Source: Calvatia gigantea (taxonomy: Eukaryota > Basidiomycota > Agaricomycetes > Agaricales > Lycoperdaceae). From it: a DNA stretch of 64,000 nucleotides. Location: contig JACAAK010000017.1 in assembly GCA_025093985.1 (NCBI GenBank), forward strand, positions 372,001-436,000. Direction: 5' to 3'. Shown one piece after another: positions 1 to 17,078 of the stretch (the first letter of the stretch is position 1; each line of letters begins with the position of its first letter). A program made the position numbers and the translations under genes. Under the pieces are notes generated by a model. The model saw only the letters and a program-made list of their open reading frames with translations, was not told the DNA's origin and made no database searches.

Positions 1-6264
<6,264 letters not shown>

Positions 6265-6410
6265 CCACGCCAACTCCAACGCCCAGTACTGAACGACTGT
6301 CGCTTCTATCCCGGCCTCGACCGCGCGGTTCAACGCTATGGCTTTCCGACAGGAGATGCTTATGGTCGTGGACAATTCTGTGGTGTTTTGTTCAACAATT
6401 AGAAGGTTTT
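6265..6410 (+). pseudogene. SMC3 exon remnant
   Basis: This non-coding scrap aligns with SMC3 exon 11 (3571-3740). Matching landmarks are the segments for GCCAAC..CAGTACTGAAC, CCTCGACCGC, TTTCCGAC.GGAGATGCTT, and GTGTTTTGTTCAACAATTAGAAGGTTT where SMC3 has CAATCAGAAGGTTT. It has indels and an in-frame TAG, so it cannot encode the head domain. It marks the left breakpoint of the duplication. Confidence 0.85.
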
Positions 6411-7192
6411 CTGTGGTTTTGATCAGGGTCTCACCACCCTGGGATCAGTGGAGACTCAATTTAAGAGGCAAATAGTAATTATCATCATACGAAAGCCAGT
6501 GCAACAAGGGGAGGAAGGTTGGCTGGGTGAAAAAAGACTACGTAATGAGGTAGAGTGGAAGAGGTCGAGGAAGCAGGGTCTATGTTAATGTGAATTGCAG
6601 ACCCAAAAAGAGAAAGGAAAAATCAGACCACAAAAAAAGAGAATGCACGTACAGGACCAGGCTGTGGAGCTATCTGAGGAGTCATCTATGAAGCAAGGGG
6701 GTGGGTGTTGAAAGAAATAGGTCTTTTTCTTCCAGTTGAGAGTAGACGTTGCCACCTCAGTTTGTGCAGGTTGGATTTTATCTGAACACTTCTCATTGGG
6801 TCCTCAACTCCTGGGTCAAGCCGGTCTCATAAATACTAAGCACAAGTAAACGTCTGTGCAAACACAAGGACTAGTCCCTTGCACGCTTTATTATATTTGG
6901 GCAGAGATACCATAGAATACGTAAACGAGATTACACTATTAATCGTAGCTGGCACCTCTATTTCCCAGTCTCATGCCTGGACACCCTTTGACAGAGACTC
7001 GTCGTTAGAACCTCCCTCTTGATTCGCAGAGCCTGGGAATGAGCAAGAGAAGGCGTGTATCTAAAAGCTATGTCCCAATTTTTATCCATCATACCTTGCT
7101 ATTATTGCGGCCGATTACGAGTATTAGTATGGACAGTCACCAACAGCAACCAGTCGTAGAGCAAGAGTACCAGCTATACCAGCGTCTTGGTG
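6411..7192. other. Intergenic, no gene seen
   Basis: Spacer between the SMC3 remnant and the 3' end of membrane-protein copy B. Only short open stretches are present, none with a recognisable domain. No tRNA cloverleaf or terminal repeats were seen. It has no obvious equivalent in unit 1, so it is either an insertion into unit 2 or sequence lost from unit 1. Confidence 0.5.
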
Positions 7193-8990
7193 TCAGGTCA
7201 AGTTCATGGCTGCGCCGCCCATTTTTGTGGTTTGAGGAGTGATATCATTGGAATCCGGAACAGCAAATTGTATGCCTAGGGAATGTCTCCTGTGCCCACC
7301 GAGGTCCGATCTCACCTCGCCGTTTTCAAGCTGGATGTCACCTGCATCACCACGAGCATTTGTGGAGGTATCGAAGAAGCTGAACTGGGCGAAGGATTGT
7401 TCCCAGAGGGACCCCATAGCCCGTCGGGCGCCTGGGAAGAGACGGAGGAGCCACGCAGAGCGTTTTGGTTGTTGTTGAGTGATGGAATCAAAAGTTTGGG
7501 TGTGAGGCTGGTTCGCGGCTTTGCGGAGGTTGAGAGTTATGCGGGACATCATTGCCACCGTGATACTGGAGTGGGATCTTTAGCCATAGGAAGTATAATT
7601 AGACGAGGGTGCTTACAGCTGTTCTAGTCTGAGAAAGCTGAAATTTAGTTGTGGCCCGAGATTCGAGGAGCGGGGAACTTACTGCGCTACGACGTTCTGT
7701 ATACCTGCTGGTGCTGTGACGACCATGATCGTGAGGACCAGGGTTACTGAGAGTATGACGCTGTGAAGGTGGCTGAATTGGGCTGATGGCACTGCCTAGT
7801 AAATGTGTTACCCACCTATAGTATAGGACGCCATCTTCAAACAGACGTTGAATGATGTATGATGCCTGCGCCCGGCGAAGTGGCGGAATGGTCTTGCGCA
7901 ATGTGAGACCGAAAATGATGGTGTCGTACACGAGAGGGATCCACGCGGATGAGGAGGCTAGAACCACAGCGTATGGTTTGCTGTGATCAAATAACATGCT
8001 GCAGGCTTCCCAAGAGAGGTTAGAACGGAAGATGAAAATGCTATACGGTGATGTGACTCACCGTGGGCGCCAGAGAGAGGATTATGAATTACCTCTGTGG
8101 AGAACAGGGCTTAATGTTAGGTGATGGTGTTTGAACTTGAAGATTAACAACGTACGACTCTCCCGAGAAATGAGCCAGATGTTGACAACGGTTTCAATTA
8201 TAAGGATAGTAGAAAGAATGAGCGTGATCCAGACTTGGTTGCAATAGATGGCGCGGATGCGAAGTAGCATCATGAGGCCTACCACTTCGATAGCTAGGGC
8301 CACCGTGCAGCCTTCATACCTGATAAATCTGGCACAACTAGATCATCGCCCCAAGGCAACTAATTAGCGGTGGGGCCGGACGTGGGCGTGGGTCACACTC
8401 ACGTCTAGAATAGGTTAGGTAAGAATAACATGAGACATGGAGTGGGAAGGGAGGAACATTTATAGTACTCACTTCAGGCGTCCAGGATGGTGATAGGTAT
8501 GCTATTGGCCGGGGGGGGGTTGTTGGCGATGTACACTTCTGGGACGGGGGGGAGATACCTACCATGTAAGTTAACTATAAAACCGAGAGGGGTGAAGTAA
8601 CGATTCTATGCTGCATGTTAGGCCGGGGGATGGAGAAAGGACCAAGACTCACGAAAAAGAACAGATAAATGACTAGAAGGAATTTGATTGTTGATGCGTG
8701 GTTAATGCGAATGTAGGGCAATTGATATCACTCACAAGGCCCTTTCCTACCTTTCCAGATGTACTCTACTTCATCCGCAAAGGTGTCAATGTGATCCCAG
8801 ACAAGGGCCGTGAGACTAGCGAAACCAATGTACTGTTGCCCGTTATCATCTCGTCCAGACACGGCGGCTGAATGGCGTACATTCGTTCTTAAACTGGAAT
8901 ATATAAGTGTGAAAAACAAGAATATGATAAGTTGGCGAAAATAACATACACTTCGAGTACGTCTTCGGAGGCAGAAGGATAGTCCGGCAT
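7193..8990 (-). CDS. DUF6533-type seven-helix membrane protein, copy B
   Basis: Tandem paralogue of the gene at 3981-5794, with the same exon order. The start MPDYPSASEDVLE is at 8990. The next exon reads YIGFASLTALVWDHID, then DEVEYIWKGRKGP. A helix (LLVIYLFFF) ends just before a GTGAGT donor, followed by NRYFTPLGFIVNLH and an exon from about 8340 down with helices that include LMMLLRIRAIYCNQ. The exon at about 7997-7815 begins in MLFDHSKPYAVVLASSSAW, and the last exon carries MAMMSRITLNLRKAAN and stops at 7193. In the first exon the donor fits at GAA|GTGTATG, unlike copy A. Function is unknown. Both copies appear open, so the duplication probably left two working genes. Confidence 0.78.
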
Positions 8991-9743
8991 ATGTACTTTG
9001 ACGGGTTAGTGGCAGGAGATTGGGTGATGGTGGACATCAGGCTAAGGGAGGCCATAATATATATACATATATCACGCAGAGCGCTGGTTTGGAGAATCAG
9101 CGATGTTGGAAACGGGGAGGAGCCATATCGATTTGGAATTTCCAGTTGTGGGCTATGTAACTCAGTGAAATAGTTGAAAGATGGCGGGCTTCAGAATTCT
9201 GGAGAAGGATCCCGGGATTTGAATAATTTGATAATTCGATTATCGAAGTCAAAATTCCAAAGGCAAGTACAAGCTAGTGTAGGGTAACCAGACTCTTTAG
9301 TTGCGGGTGAAGCTTGAAGCTTGAAGGGCGGTGGAGTTGGGGTCGGGCGGTGTGTTCGGACCACCAAGAACGGGGAAACTGGGAGAGGCATCTTGGTTGG
9401 TGTCATACATCAGATTGCCGAGATGCCGAACGTCAGAGTTCCGAAAATGGAAACAGGGACTCGGTTGCACGACCAAGTGAGTACACATCCTATCCGCCAG
9501 CACACCCTTCCCCCTCCTCAGAGTGAGTAATTATGCCAGTTTACTGCTTGAGAATTGGTTATAGGTGCTTTTGGGATGCTGTACCCGTAGTATTGAACCT
9601 ATCGGACGCGATGGAGAGATGGATGCAAGGATGGACTTGTGGATGAGGTTGTGATGGCTCGTTCGCACTTGCGGGATTGGGATGCTGGGGATGGAACAGG
9701 CACTGACAAACGTCGATTCTTTTGCAGACTTGGATCCTTAGCA
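8991..9743. promoter_or_regulatory. Divergent intergenic region, copy B / RPL25
   Basis: It holds the 5' flank of membrane-protein copy B (8991 to about 9490, matching the flank of copy A at 5795-6264) and then the RPL25 upstream region. The short open stretches on both strands do not match anything recognisable. An AT-rich run (ATATATATACATATATC near 9056) is a candidate TATA region for copy B and is conserved in copy A near 5860. Confidence 0.45.
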
Positions 9744-10498
9744 ATGGCCACAACAAAAACAGCAAAGGGCAAGGCTGCTGCCAAGAGTGAGTTGTTCGTG
9801 ATGTTTCAGAGTGAGAGCGTTTCAGCTGAAGGGGAGGGGATTTGAATAGCATCTGCGGCGAAGGACAGCAAAGCCAAGGCGGCGAAAAAGGCCGCCCTCC
9901 AGGGAGCTCATTCTCATAGTTCGCGAAAGCAGAGATTCTCAGTGTCGTTCCATCGCCCTAAAACCCTTAAGCTTGCGCGCCAGCCCAAGTACCCACGCAA
10001 GTCCATTCCCCATGCTCCGCGCATGGATCAGTTCCGTACTATTGTGTCGTGAGTGTCATGTTTTTTTCCCCCTCTTGCTGTTGGCTTGGTTGTTTTTGGG
10101 ATGTTCTAATTGGAGGAACTGATAGACCGCTGAACACGGAGTCTGCCATGAAGAAGATTGAGGAGCACAATACTCTCGTGTTTATTGTGGACATCAAGGC
10201 TAATAAGCGTCAGATTAAAGATGCAGTCAAAAAACTTTACGACGTCAATGCTGCCAAAGTGAACACACTGATCCGGTGAGTGGACTTTTGTGGTCTGCCA
10301 GACTGTTTCGTTTGTTTTGAACAAATGGGCGGCGTTGTGGGATTGATTAGACCTGATGGCAAGAAGAAGGCTTATGTGCGGCTGACATCAGACCATGATG
10401 CTCTGGATGTAGCGAACAAGGTACAAGAGGATCCGCCATGTGACCGCGTGTGATATTTGATGCTGACTATGGTTATTTGACAGATCGGGTTCATCTAA
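9744..10498 (+). CDS. RPL25: 60S ribosomal protein uL23 (L25/L23a)
   Basis: Large-subunit protein next to the peptide exit tunnel, where it docks SRP and chaperones. Exons: 9744-9786, 9850-10048, 10126-10275, 10351-10420, 10484-10498, all with GT-AG borders, giving 158 residues. The N-terminus is Lys/Ala-rich ([14 protein letters not shown]) as in fungal L25. Family landmarks follow in order: [87 protein letters not shown] and stop. The C-terminal IGFI is encoded by a 15-base last exon. The many small introns are usual for basidiomycete ribosomal protein genes. Confidence 0.96.
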
Positions 10499-11068
10499 GC
10501 TTGTGGGACGGAGGAGTATACGTATGCAGTCGTAGCCTTTTAATATCAGATTCAAAAGCCATGATGACTCGCATTGCTAAATCAGTTGTGACACCTGTTG
10601 GGTTGTGTTTTGAGAGAGAGAGAGAGATGTGAATGTTTGAACGGAGGAATCATTAATCATTCTTCGAAAGAAATGATGCGAAGATGCCAACCCATGTTAG
10701 CCCCGGATCGTGAGAATGAGCCCCCGACAGTTACGCTCCTCCCGCGCCCGCTGTCCTGCAGTGGATGCATTATCCGTATCTGTGGCACTGTCTACTGGTC
10801 ACGCGCTTGTCGGTCAGGTGCGGGTCGAGGGCTTGAGCGCTTGAAAGGGACTCAGGGGTGGGCAAGCGGGGGTGTCAGAAAGGGAGTGATGGATGGTGTG
10901 ACCAGGTGTGACGTTGTTAGGAGGGTGATTGGTTGTGATTTTCAGATTTGTTGTTGTACAAAATAACTTGACTTTGTCTTCTTCTTGTTCTTCCTGACCA
11001 CCCCCCACGCTCCTTCAAGCTCTGGCGGCTCATCCAGCTCGCCGTCCTGCTCGTCAGCATTAAACCTT
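10499..11068. other. Intergenic, RPL25 3' flank and mucin promoter
   Basis: No gene is recognised. There is a short GA repeat at about 10613-10627 and a pyrimidine-rich stretch before the mucin start (about 10975-11060), as is common upstream of fungal genes. Confidence 0.5.
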
Positions 11069-13727
11069 ATGCATTTACATCTCATTTCTGTTGTTCTCCC
11101 CGCCCTCCTCACCCTCTCATCCTCCATCCAGGGCGCCCACTCTTTCTCCGCGTTCCCCCATGCTCGTCGTTCCTTTGCTATCGTCAAGCGTCAGACTGGC
11201 ATTCTTGGAGGTTTGGGAAACGGTGTTCTTCGGTGGAAGCGGTATCCTTGGTGAGCGCCTCTTCCCTGGTGCCTTCTTTCCTTCTTTCGCTTACCCCGAC
11301 GTGTTTTCTCAGGCGGTCTAGGTCCCACCGGCAATGACCAGGAGGGAAACACTGGCGGCGCCCCCGACGCCACAACCAAACCTCCTCAACTGCCATCGGA
11401 TTCACCTGCTACCGATTCATCTCCCCCTTTGACACCCTCTCCCAGCTCCCCTACTGCTGTCGCTCCTATCTCCCCAAAATACTGGTCCCGCTGGTGGTCT
11501 TGGTGGTGCCTTGGGTGGTATTACTTCTGGTCTTGGAGGGGCCGTTACCGGCGTTCTTGGTGTCGGTGGCGAAGTTACCTCTGGTCTTGGAGGAGCTGTC
11601 ACCAGCGTTCTTGGTGTTGGTGGGAAGGGTGGTGATGAAAGCTCTTCTGTACCCTCACCCACCACGAGCATCCTCGACCCGGTTTCCGTCACGTTAACAA
11701 GTGCTCCAGATTCTACTATAACACCTCCCCCAGTTACGTCTAGTAAAGGCGGTGGTATTTTGGATGGTATCACTAGCCCCCTCGGTGGGGTTCTTAACCC
11801 CGTCACCAGCGTGGTTAGCCAAGTCGTCGATCCTGTTACAAGCGTCGTGAGCCAGGTTATCGATCCCGTCACTAGTGCTGTTAGTCAAGTTGTCGACCCG
11901 GTCACCAGTGCTGTTAGCCAGGTTCTTGACCCGGTCACCAGTGCTGTTAGTCAAGTCATCGATCCCGTCACTAGCGCTGTTAGCCAAGTTATCAACCCCG
12001 TCACTAGTGCAGTCAGTCAAGTCATCGACCCAGTCACTAGTGCGGTCAGTCAGGTTATCGATCCCGTTACGAGCGCAGTCAGTCAGGTTGTGGATCCCGT
12101 TACTAGTGCGGTCAGTCAAGTCATCGACCCCGTCACCAGTGCGGTCAGTCAAGTCGTCAATCCCGTTACGAGCGCAGTTAGCCAAGTCATCGATCCTGTT
12201 ACGAGTGCCGTCAGTCAAGTTGTTGAACCCGTCACTAGCGCGGTCAGCAGTATTGTCCAACCGGTCACAAGCGCTGTTCTTCCACCAATTACGAGCGTGT
12301 ATAGCGACGTCACCAGTATCGTTGCCAGCGAGGTGTCCTCAATAACCAGTATCCTTCCACCAGTGACCACTACTATCATCAACCAACCTCCAATCAGTAC
12401 ACTTGACCCAAGCAGTAGCAGTATTCCGGATACCGGATCGCCCACGCCTACATCTGACCCAGCCGTCTCTGCTTCGGGGTCCGACACCAGTGCGATTACT
12501 ATCCCCCCGACTAGCATCCCTTCGAGTCAGCCGAGCGCTGGCCCCACCATTAGTTTCCCTGTTCCGTCAAGCAGTGTTTCCGTCAGCGATGGTTCTGCAC
12601 CTCCAGGCACGACCGTGGTTTCGACTTCTACGGCAACTTTCTCAATCGATCCAGGCCTTTCCTTCGTCTTGACGGAGTCTTCCCTGGCCTTCAGTTCAGT
12701 GCCCACCACCGCCCCTGCTCAAACCCTCACTGATCCAGATCAAGCAACGACAACCGTTGAGGTCCCTCCAGAGGCTGCCTACTACTCTCGTTGTTCCTGC
12801 CGCACTTCCTACCGGTATTCCAGCCAGAATCTTCCCTCGTGATACGGATCTTCCTGGACAAGACTTATCCAACTTTACGCTCATCAGTATCCTGTTTAAC
12901 AATGAACTCAACTGGCCGTTTGTCGTTCAGACTTCCCTCGCATCAAGCCAAATCTTTGCCTACGTGCCGGTCCTCATTTCTACTGCCCTTGCCATTCCCT
13001 GTGAGTCTCGTTTTAGCGGCTTTTTTTTTTTCAAGATTGAATGATACTAATCGGTTTGATAGCTGACCAAATTAAGACCTATGCCTTGCAAGTTTACATT
13101 CCGACCACTTACCACGGCCCTGAAGATGCCAGCCAGCTCGGCACTACCTGGCTAGGTTATATTCCTTCGGAATACGTTGACACGCTCGCTGCGCAAATCA
13201 AGGCCAAAACCTCGCCCTTCTACACCGGCGTTCCTGCTGGTGTAGCTAGGGACCTTGCTGACCATGTTGTCTCCGGCTACTCGTTACTCTCTGTACCCGA
13301 TCCCAATAATGGTTCGTCTGGTCCTGCCAGTGGTGGAACAACCGGTGCTGCGGAAGATAATGGCAAGTCACGCCAGGACGCAATCATTGGAGTTGTCAGC
13401 GCTCTCGGAGCTATTGCACTCCTTGTCCTCGTCTTCCTCGTTTATAGGTCCATGAAACGTCGCAAACAACTTGCACATCGCCGTCTCTCCGATCCGCCTG
13501 AGGAAGTGCTTGGCGCCCGCCCTGCCGGACGCGAGTTTGATCAAGATAGTGTGGGTGGCGCCCGGAGAAGAAGCTTCTACTATGCAGAAGATTCCTTACG
13601 AGGATACGAGGGCCAGCGCGACCAGCTCATGCAGGATGTTAGTCCAACGACTCTTAACCAGAGAAGGAATATTGTTCCTAGCACCATCTCGGCGCCGGTT
13701 CTGAGAGGTAGTACGCTCAATTGGTAA
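11069..13727 (+). CDS. MSB2: MSB2-like signalling mucin (apparent frameshifts)
   Basis: Likely the single-pass mucin sensor that feeds the Cdc42/MAPK filamentation and osmosensing pathway. The start at 11069 gives a signal peptide (LHLISVVLPALLTLSSSIQG) and a Kex2-like KR site before QTGILGG. Then come a Ser/Thr/Pro-rich region, fifteen 11-residue repeats (11796-12290), more mucin sequence, and a folded membrane-proximal domain (NWPFVVQTSLASSQIFAYVP, then TTWLGYIPSEYVDTL) resembling the Hkr1-Msb2 homology region. A transmembrane helix (AIIGVVSALGAIALLVLVFL) and a basic tail ending ISAPVLRGSTLNW follow, the tail end being like fungal Msb2 tails. Introns: 11251-11312 and 13001-13062. The frame slips by one extra base near 11228, 11475 and 12770; the last could instead be a 73-base intron (12699-12771). 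Otherwise open, so sequence errors are likelier than decay. Confidence 0.75.
11796..12290 (+). repeat. 33-bp tandem repeat array, 15 units
   Basis: In frame, the units read (D/N)PVTSAVSQV(I/V), 11 residues each. The first two units have SVVSQV, and the last two degenerate to EPVTSAVSSIV and QPVTSAVLPPI. Units differ mostly at third codon positions, so the protein repeat is kept while the DNA drifts. The array sits in the extracellular mucin part, where Ser/Thr O-mannosylation is expected. Confidence 0.95.
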
Positions 13728-14570
13728 AGTGACCGCGCGCGATACTTGTCGCCCGGACAATCTTAGTATCCTGCCTTTTATAATGTGGACCCCCTGCTGT
13801 GCTGTGCCTATCCCCTCTTACGCTCTTTGTCATGACGAAATGGCTGGACTCTTTTTCGCTTTTTCATGTTATTTACCCCTTCCGCCCGGTACATGGGTTT
13901 CCTTTTGCCCTAGGTTCCGTTATTGTTTGCCTCGTTTGGCGCTTGGTACGCATGCTCTGCTGCCGGCTATTTATTGTGCCTATATACACATTGCCTTTTT
14001 AGTGAAGTTTTATTCATTTGTGTTTTGTTCGTTTCGTGACGTCCAGCTGGTCTTAATTAGATTTGGATAGACCTTGTGGTTGTTCAACTTCAACTTCTGT
14101 CTGATGGAATGAATCTCAGTGCCTGGGGATCCTTTTCCGTATCTTTGTTTCTATATTCTTTAGGCTTGTCTTTGTTTTGGCACATATCTGTTTTGTGTAT
14201 TGGTTGATATGATAGGATGCACATACAAATACACATGACAGAGATATAAGCTGGATGAAATGTCTACAATATAGAACTAGAACAATGAACATGTTTTTTG
14301 CCAATGGGTACTTGTACTACAGGGACATATCCCCATCTTATAATTGGATGGGCTAGTTTCTAATATGTGGGACTGCTGACTACCTTCTATGGTAGACAAA
14401 TGTTATGTGCACAGTTACCTCCAGGGGTGATCATGACCAAAGGGCATCTATACAGACTTATTCCCAATGATATTGACAACTGGTCCTAAGGGTATTGGCT
14501 GTCTATACAGACTCGGACCATACTTAGGATCTGAGGGTGGATAAGAGATGAGGAGATAAGAGGCTGTAGC
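13728..14570. other. Intergenic, mucin 3' flank
   Basis: AT-richer spacer between the mucin stop and the outermost retrotransposon. No gene, tRNA or terminal repeat was seen. CTATACAGACT occurs twice (about 14449 and 14504). The last five bases (GTAGC) are the left TSD of Ty3-1a, so host sequence resumes at 55220. Confidence 0.6.
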
Positions 14571-14731
14571 TGTTACAGCCTTAGTCTGATGAGACCTCAG
14601 GTTGCAACTTAGGCTAAGACTTGAGGGTGAGTAAGGGGGAAAGAACCAGATGATTAAGCATACCAAATACAGGTAGGGGTATGTACACTTATATACAGAA
14701 AGTCATCCAGTTGAATGGATGGAGCTACTAT

Positions 14732-15349
14732 TGTTGTGGATTTTACTGTCTTCACTGCATCACTGTGCCTGCCTCCTAACTCTGTATCTACCATGTACCT
14801 GTTTCACCTATTCTAGTGCCAGCAATCTCTGAGTACTGACTCACATACTACTGTGCCATAGTAATCAGACGTTTCATGTTATGACCTTAGTCTGAGTAAA
14901 CCTCAGGTTGCAACTTGGGCTAAGACTTGAGGGCAAGTAAGGGGAGAGAACTAAGTGGTTAAGCATACAGAATACAGGGGTGTGTATGTATGCTTAAATA
15001 CAGTAGACATCTGGTTGAACGGATGGAGGTAACTACATGAAACATCCAATGATAATGGCGCAGTAGTTACTGTGAGTCAATACTTGGAGATCACTGGACT
15101 AGAATAGGTGAAACAGGTACAAGACATAGTAGAATGCAGACAGGTACGGAGCAGATATGAATAGACAAAAGTTCACAACATTTCATGTAGTATCTCCATC
15201 CATTCAACTGGATGACTCTCTCTGTATTTAAGCATACATACACCTCTCTGTATTCGGTACACTTAACCATCTCTAGTTCTTCTCCTCTTACTTGCCCTCA
15301 AGTCTTAGCCAAGTGCAACCTAAGGTTCCATTAGACTAAGGTCATAACA
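14732..15349 (+). mobile_element. Solo LTR s1 (Ty3-1 family) inside the Ty3-1a LTR
   Basis: This Ty3-1 family LTR is in the orientation opposite to Ty3-1a: it reads TGTTGTGGAT at 14732 and ends GGTCATAACA at 15349. The TSD ACTAT is perfect (14727-14731 and 15350-15354). It is itself split by solo LTR s2; without that it is 309 bases. No internal region remains, so it arose by LTR-LTR recombination. Confidence 0.9.
14877..15180 (-). mobile_element. Solo LTR s2 (Ty3-1 family) inside solo LTR s1
   Basis: A 304-base LTR beginning TGTTATGACC and ending TTCACAACA on the plus strand, in the orientation of Ty3-1a. It has a perfect TSD TTTCA at 14872-14876 and 15181-15185. It is closest by eye to the LTRs of Ty3-1b. 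Confidence 0.9.
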
Positions 15350-15768
15350 ACTATGTAAAATGTCCAATAGTAAAGGCACAGTAGTACATGAGTCAATACT
15401 CAGAGATCACTGGGCAGGAATAGGTGAAACAGTTACATAGATGGACATGGAGAATAAATGAAGGTAATGATGTAACAGGACCAGCAGGAAACTACAACAT
15501 TACCCCCCAGTTTAGCTTCATGCCTCAGGAAGCTCATTGAAGTCACCACATACCATGGCCATGGTGAGGGCTTTCTTGGTAATACCTATGAGGTATTTTC
15601 CATCATTGGATCACACAAAGAAAACAGGCAAGTGGCTTCAGCCATCTTGACAGATAGGAACTGGGACTTCTTGGTAGGGGAGTTTGGTGGTCATGGAATC
15701 CTCCCAATAGTTCCTGATTATTGAGTTCCAATAGTGTTGGTCATGCTCTTGACCAGGCAGTACAGTGT

Positions 15769-16173
15769 TGTTGAATCTCAATCTGTACCACTACATTGGT
15801 TCAGTCTATTTATAGCTGAAATGGATTCTTGAGTACTTCACTCTTGAAGTGAGATAATGGACTACAGACACAGTACTAGACCACACTCTAGGTTGCTGGT
15901 TACATGGTCTATTAGATACATGTGTAGTATGCATTATGCTCTGTATATGCTACTGGCAGATAAGACCTTACCTGAATAGGTAGAATGGTGCACAGACCAG
16001 AGACATTAGATATATAAGCTCTATGTAGTATGCATACATTCCTTAGACAATTAAGTCTTTCTTTACTTGACTCTACTACTCTTAGCAACTACTAGCAGTA
16101 TCTCTCAACATTTCCAGTGAGTATGACTACCCTCCACCACTAGCATAGCTACTGTGGTGTACTTATCTCAATA
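15769..16173 (+). repeat. Copia-1 5' LTR
   Basis: 405 bases, the same length as the right copy at 48989-49393. Differences seen are transitions, for example CTGTACCACTACATTGG on the left against CCATACTACTATGTTGG on the right. Confidence 0.95.
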
Positions 16174-16188
16174 GGTTATGGGCCCTGA
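16174..16188 (+). promoter_or_regulatory. Copia-1 primer-binding site, half tRNA-iMet type
   Basis: GGTTATGGGCCCTGA abuts the LTR. GGTTATGGGCCC is complementary to the anticodon stem-loop of eukaryotic initiator tRNA-Met (GGGCCCAUAACC), the internal primer used by Drosophila copia. The identical site stands next to the Copia-2 5' LTR (21274-21288, minus strand). Confidence 0.8.
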
Positions 16189-16730
16189 CTGCTGCTCACT
16201 CAGACCATGTTTAGTGATGCTGGTAGAGTGTAGGAGGCTACAGTCATATGCAACCTGGGAGATGGTGGTCCTATGGTCCACTTGATCCCTCATCTGTCCC
16301 ATGTTGTGATGTGTGCACTACACACAGCAGTCCTACATGATGCTCACATGTGTTTACCCATTCTTAAATATGTCTAAGCTGAACTCTGCTCTGCTGGGGT
16401 TTGTTCAAACTCCTAGCAGACAGCTTCCCATCCTCTCTAGGATAGGTAATTATACCATTTGGTCCCTTCACCTTCACTCTACACTTATGTGCATTCCCTC
16501 AAATGACTGCTCCTGGACCAGATAGGATTTCTCTGGGGCTCCTGTGGAACTGCCATAATATGAGCAGTTGTACGGTCCTGACCATCCCACAGTTGCAGTG
16601 ACCGCCACTTTGCTGGCCTGTCCATCACATCCAGGATCTCTAATCCCAATGACTGTGGATAAGTGCCACAGTATCAGTATGGCTAACAACCTCTGGATAT
16701 GTATACTTGGGTTGATTGAGAGTACTCTCC

Positions 16731-17060
16731 TGATGTGACATATTTTTATAGTTGTGTAGTGTAGGCAACGATGATGTTCATAGACTTTTACAGTGGACTG
16801 AGGTCCATGGAAAGAGAATGAATTAGAGAGAAAACTAGCTACAGATACAGGTGGTATGAACCTGAGGTCCACAGAAAGAGAATGGACCCCACAGATACAA
16901 GAGACTACATATAAGTGAAAGACCTAATGTACACTTATTTACGAGGCAATTCAAACTGACTATTTACAACAAATACACTGAAACAATGGAAGAACAAAAA
17001 TAGAAACCCAAAATATGTTGATGACATCAGTACATGATGCTGAGCCACTGATTTTTGACA
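16731..17060 (-). repeat. Copia-2 3' LTR
   Basis: 330 bases, paired with 21289-21619. Both contain CATAGACTTTTACAGTGG and AGAAAACTAGCTACAG. The boundary at 16731 was chosen because it gives the TSD TCTCC and puts the primer-binding site exactly at the other LTR. Confidence 0.92.
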
Positions 17061-17078
17061 CTCCCACTCAGTAAGGTG

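Larger units (their letters stand above)
6265..9490. repeat. Tandem segmental duplication, unit 2
   Basis: This is the second copy of the unit. It starts with a decayed piece of the last large SMC3 exon (6265-6410), has about 750 bases without a clear counterpart in unit 1, then membrane-protein copy B (7193-8990) and the copied upstream region. The right edge lies just before the RPL25 promoter. The order of parts implies one unequal exchange with one breakpoint inside SMC3 and the other upstream of the membrane-protein gene. Confidence 0.75.
14571..15499 (-). repeat. Ty3-1a 3' LTR, split by a solo LTR
   Basis: The left part is 14571-14731 and the right part 15350-15499, with ACTAT duplicated at the break. 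Joined, it is 306 bases, equal to the 5' LTR at 54914-55219. It begins TGTTACAGCC and ends ACTACAACA on the plus strand. The polypurine tract (a run of six C on the plus strand) follows at about 15503. Confidence 0.92.

Noticed and set aside
6411..7192. Possible tRNA or small gene in the spacer
   Set aside because: No cloverleaf with conserved T-loop or box motifs could be built, and no frame shows a domain.
11694..12260. Minus-strand ORF of 188 codons across the mucin repeats
   Set aside because: It is open only because the 33-base repeat lacks stops in that frame; it mirrors the repeat unit and has no start context or homologous domain.
11796..12290. CRISPR-like regular repeats
   Set aside because: The units are contiguous 33-base coding repeats without spacers, in a eukaryotic gene.
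16734..17060. Alternative Copia-2 LTR start at 16734
   Set aside because: This boundary gives no TSD and leaves a gap to the primer-binding site; 16731 gives TCTCC on both sides and an abutting primer site.
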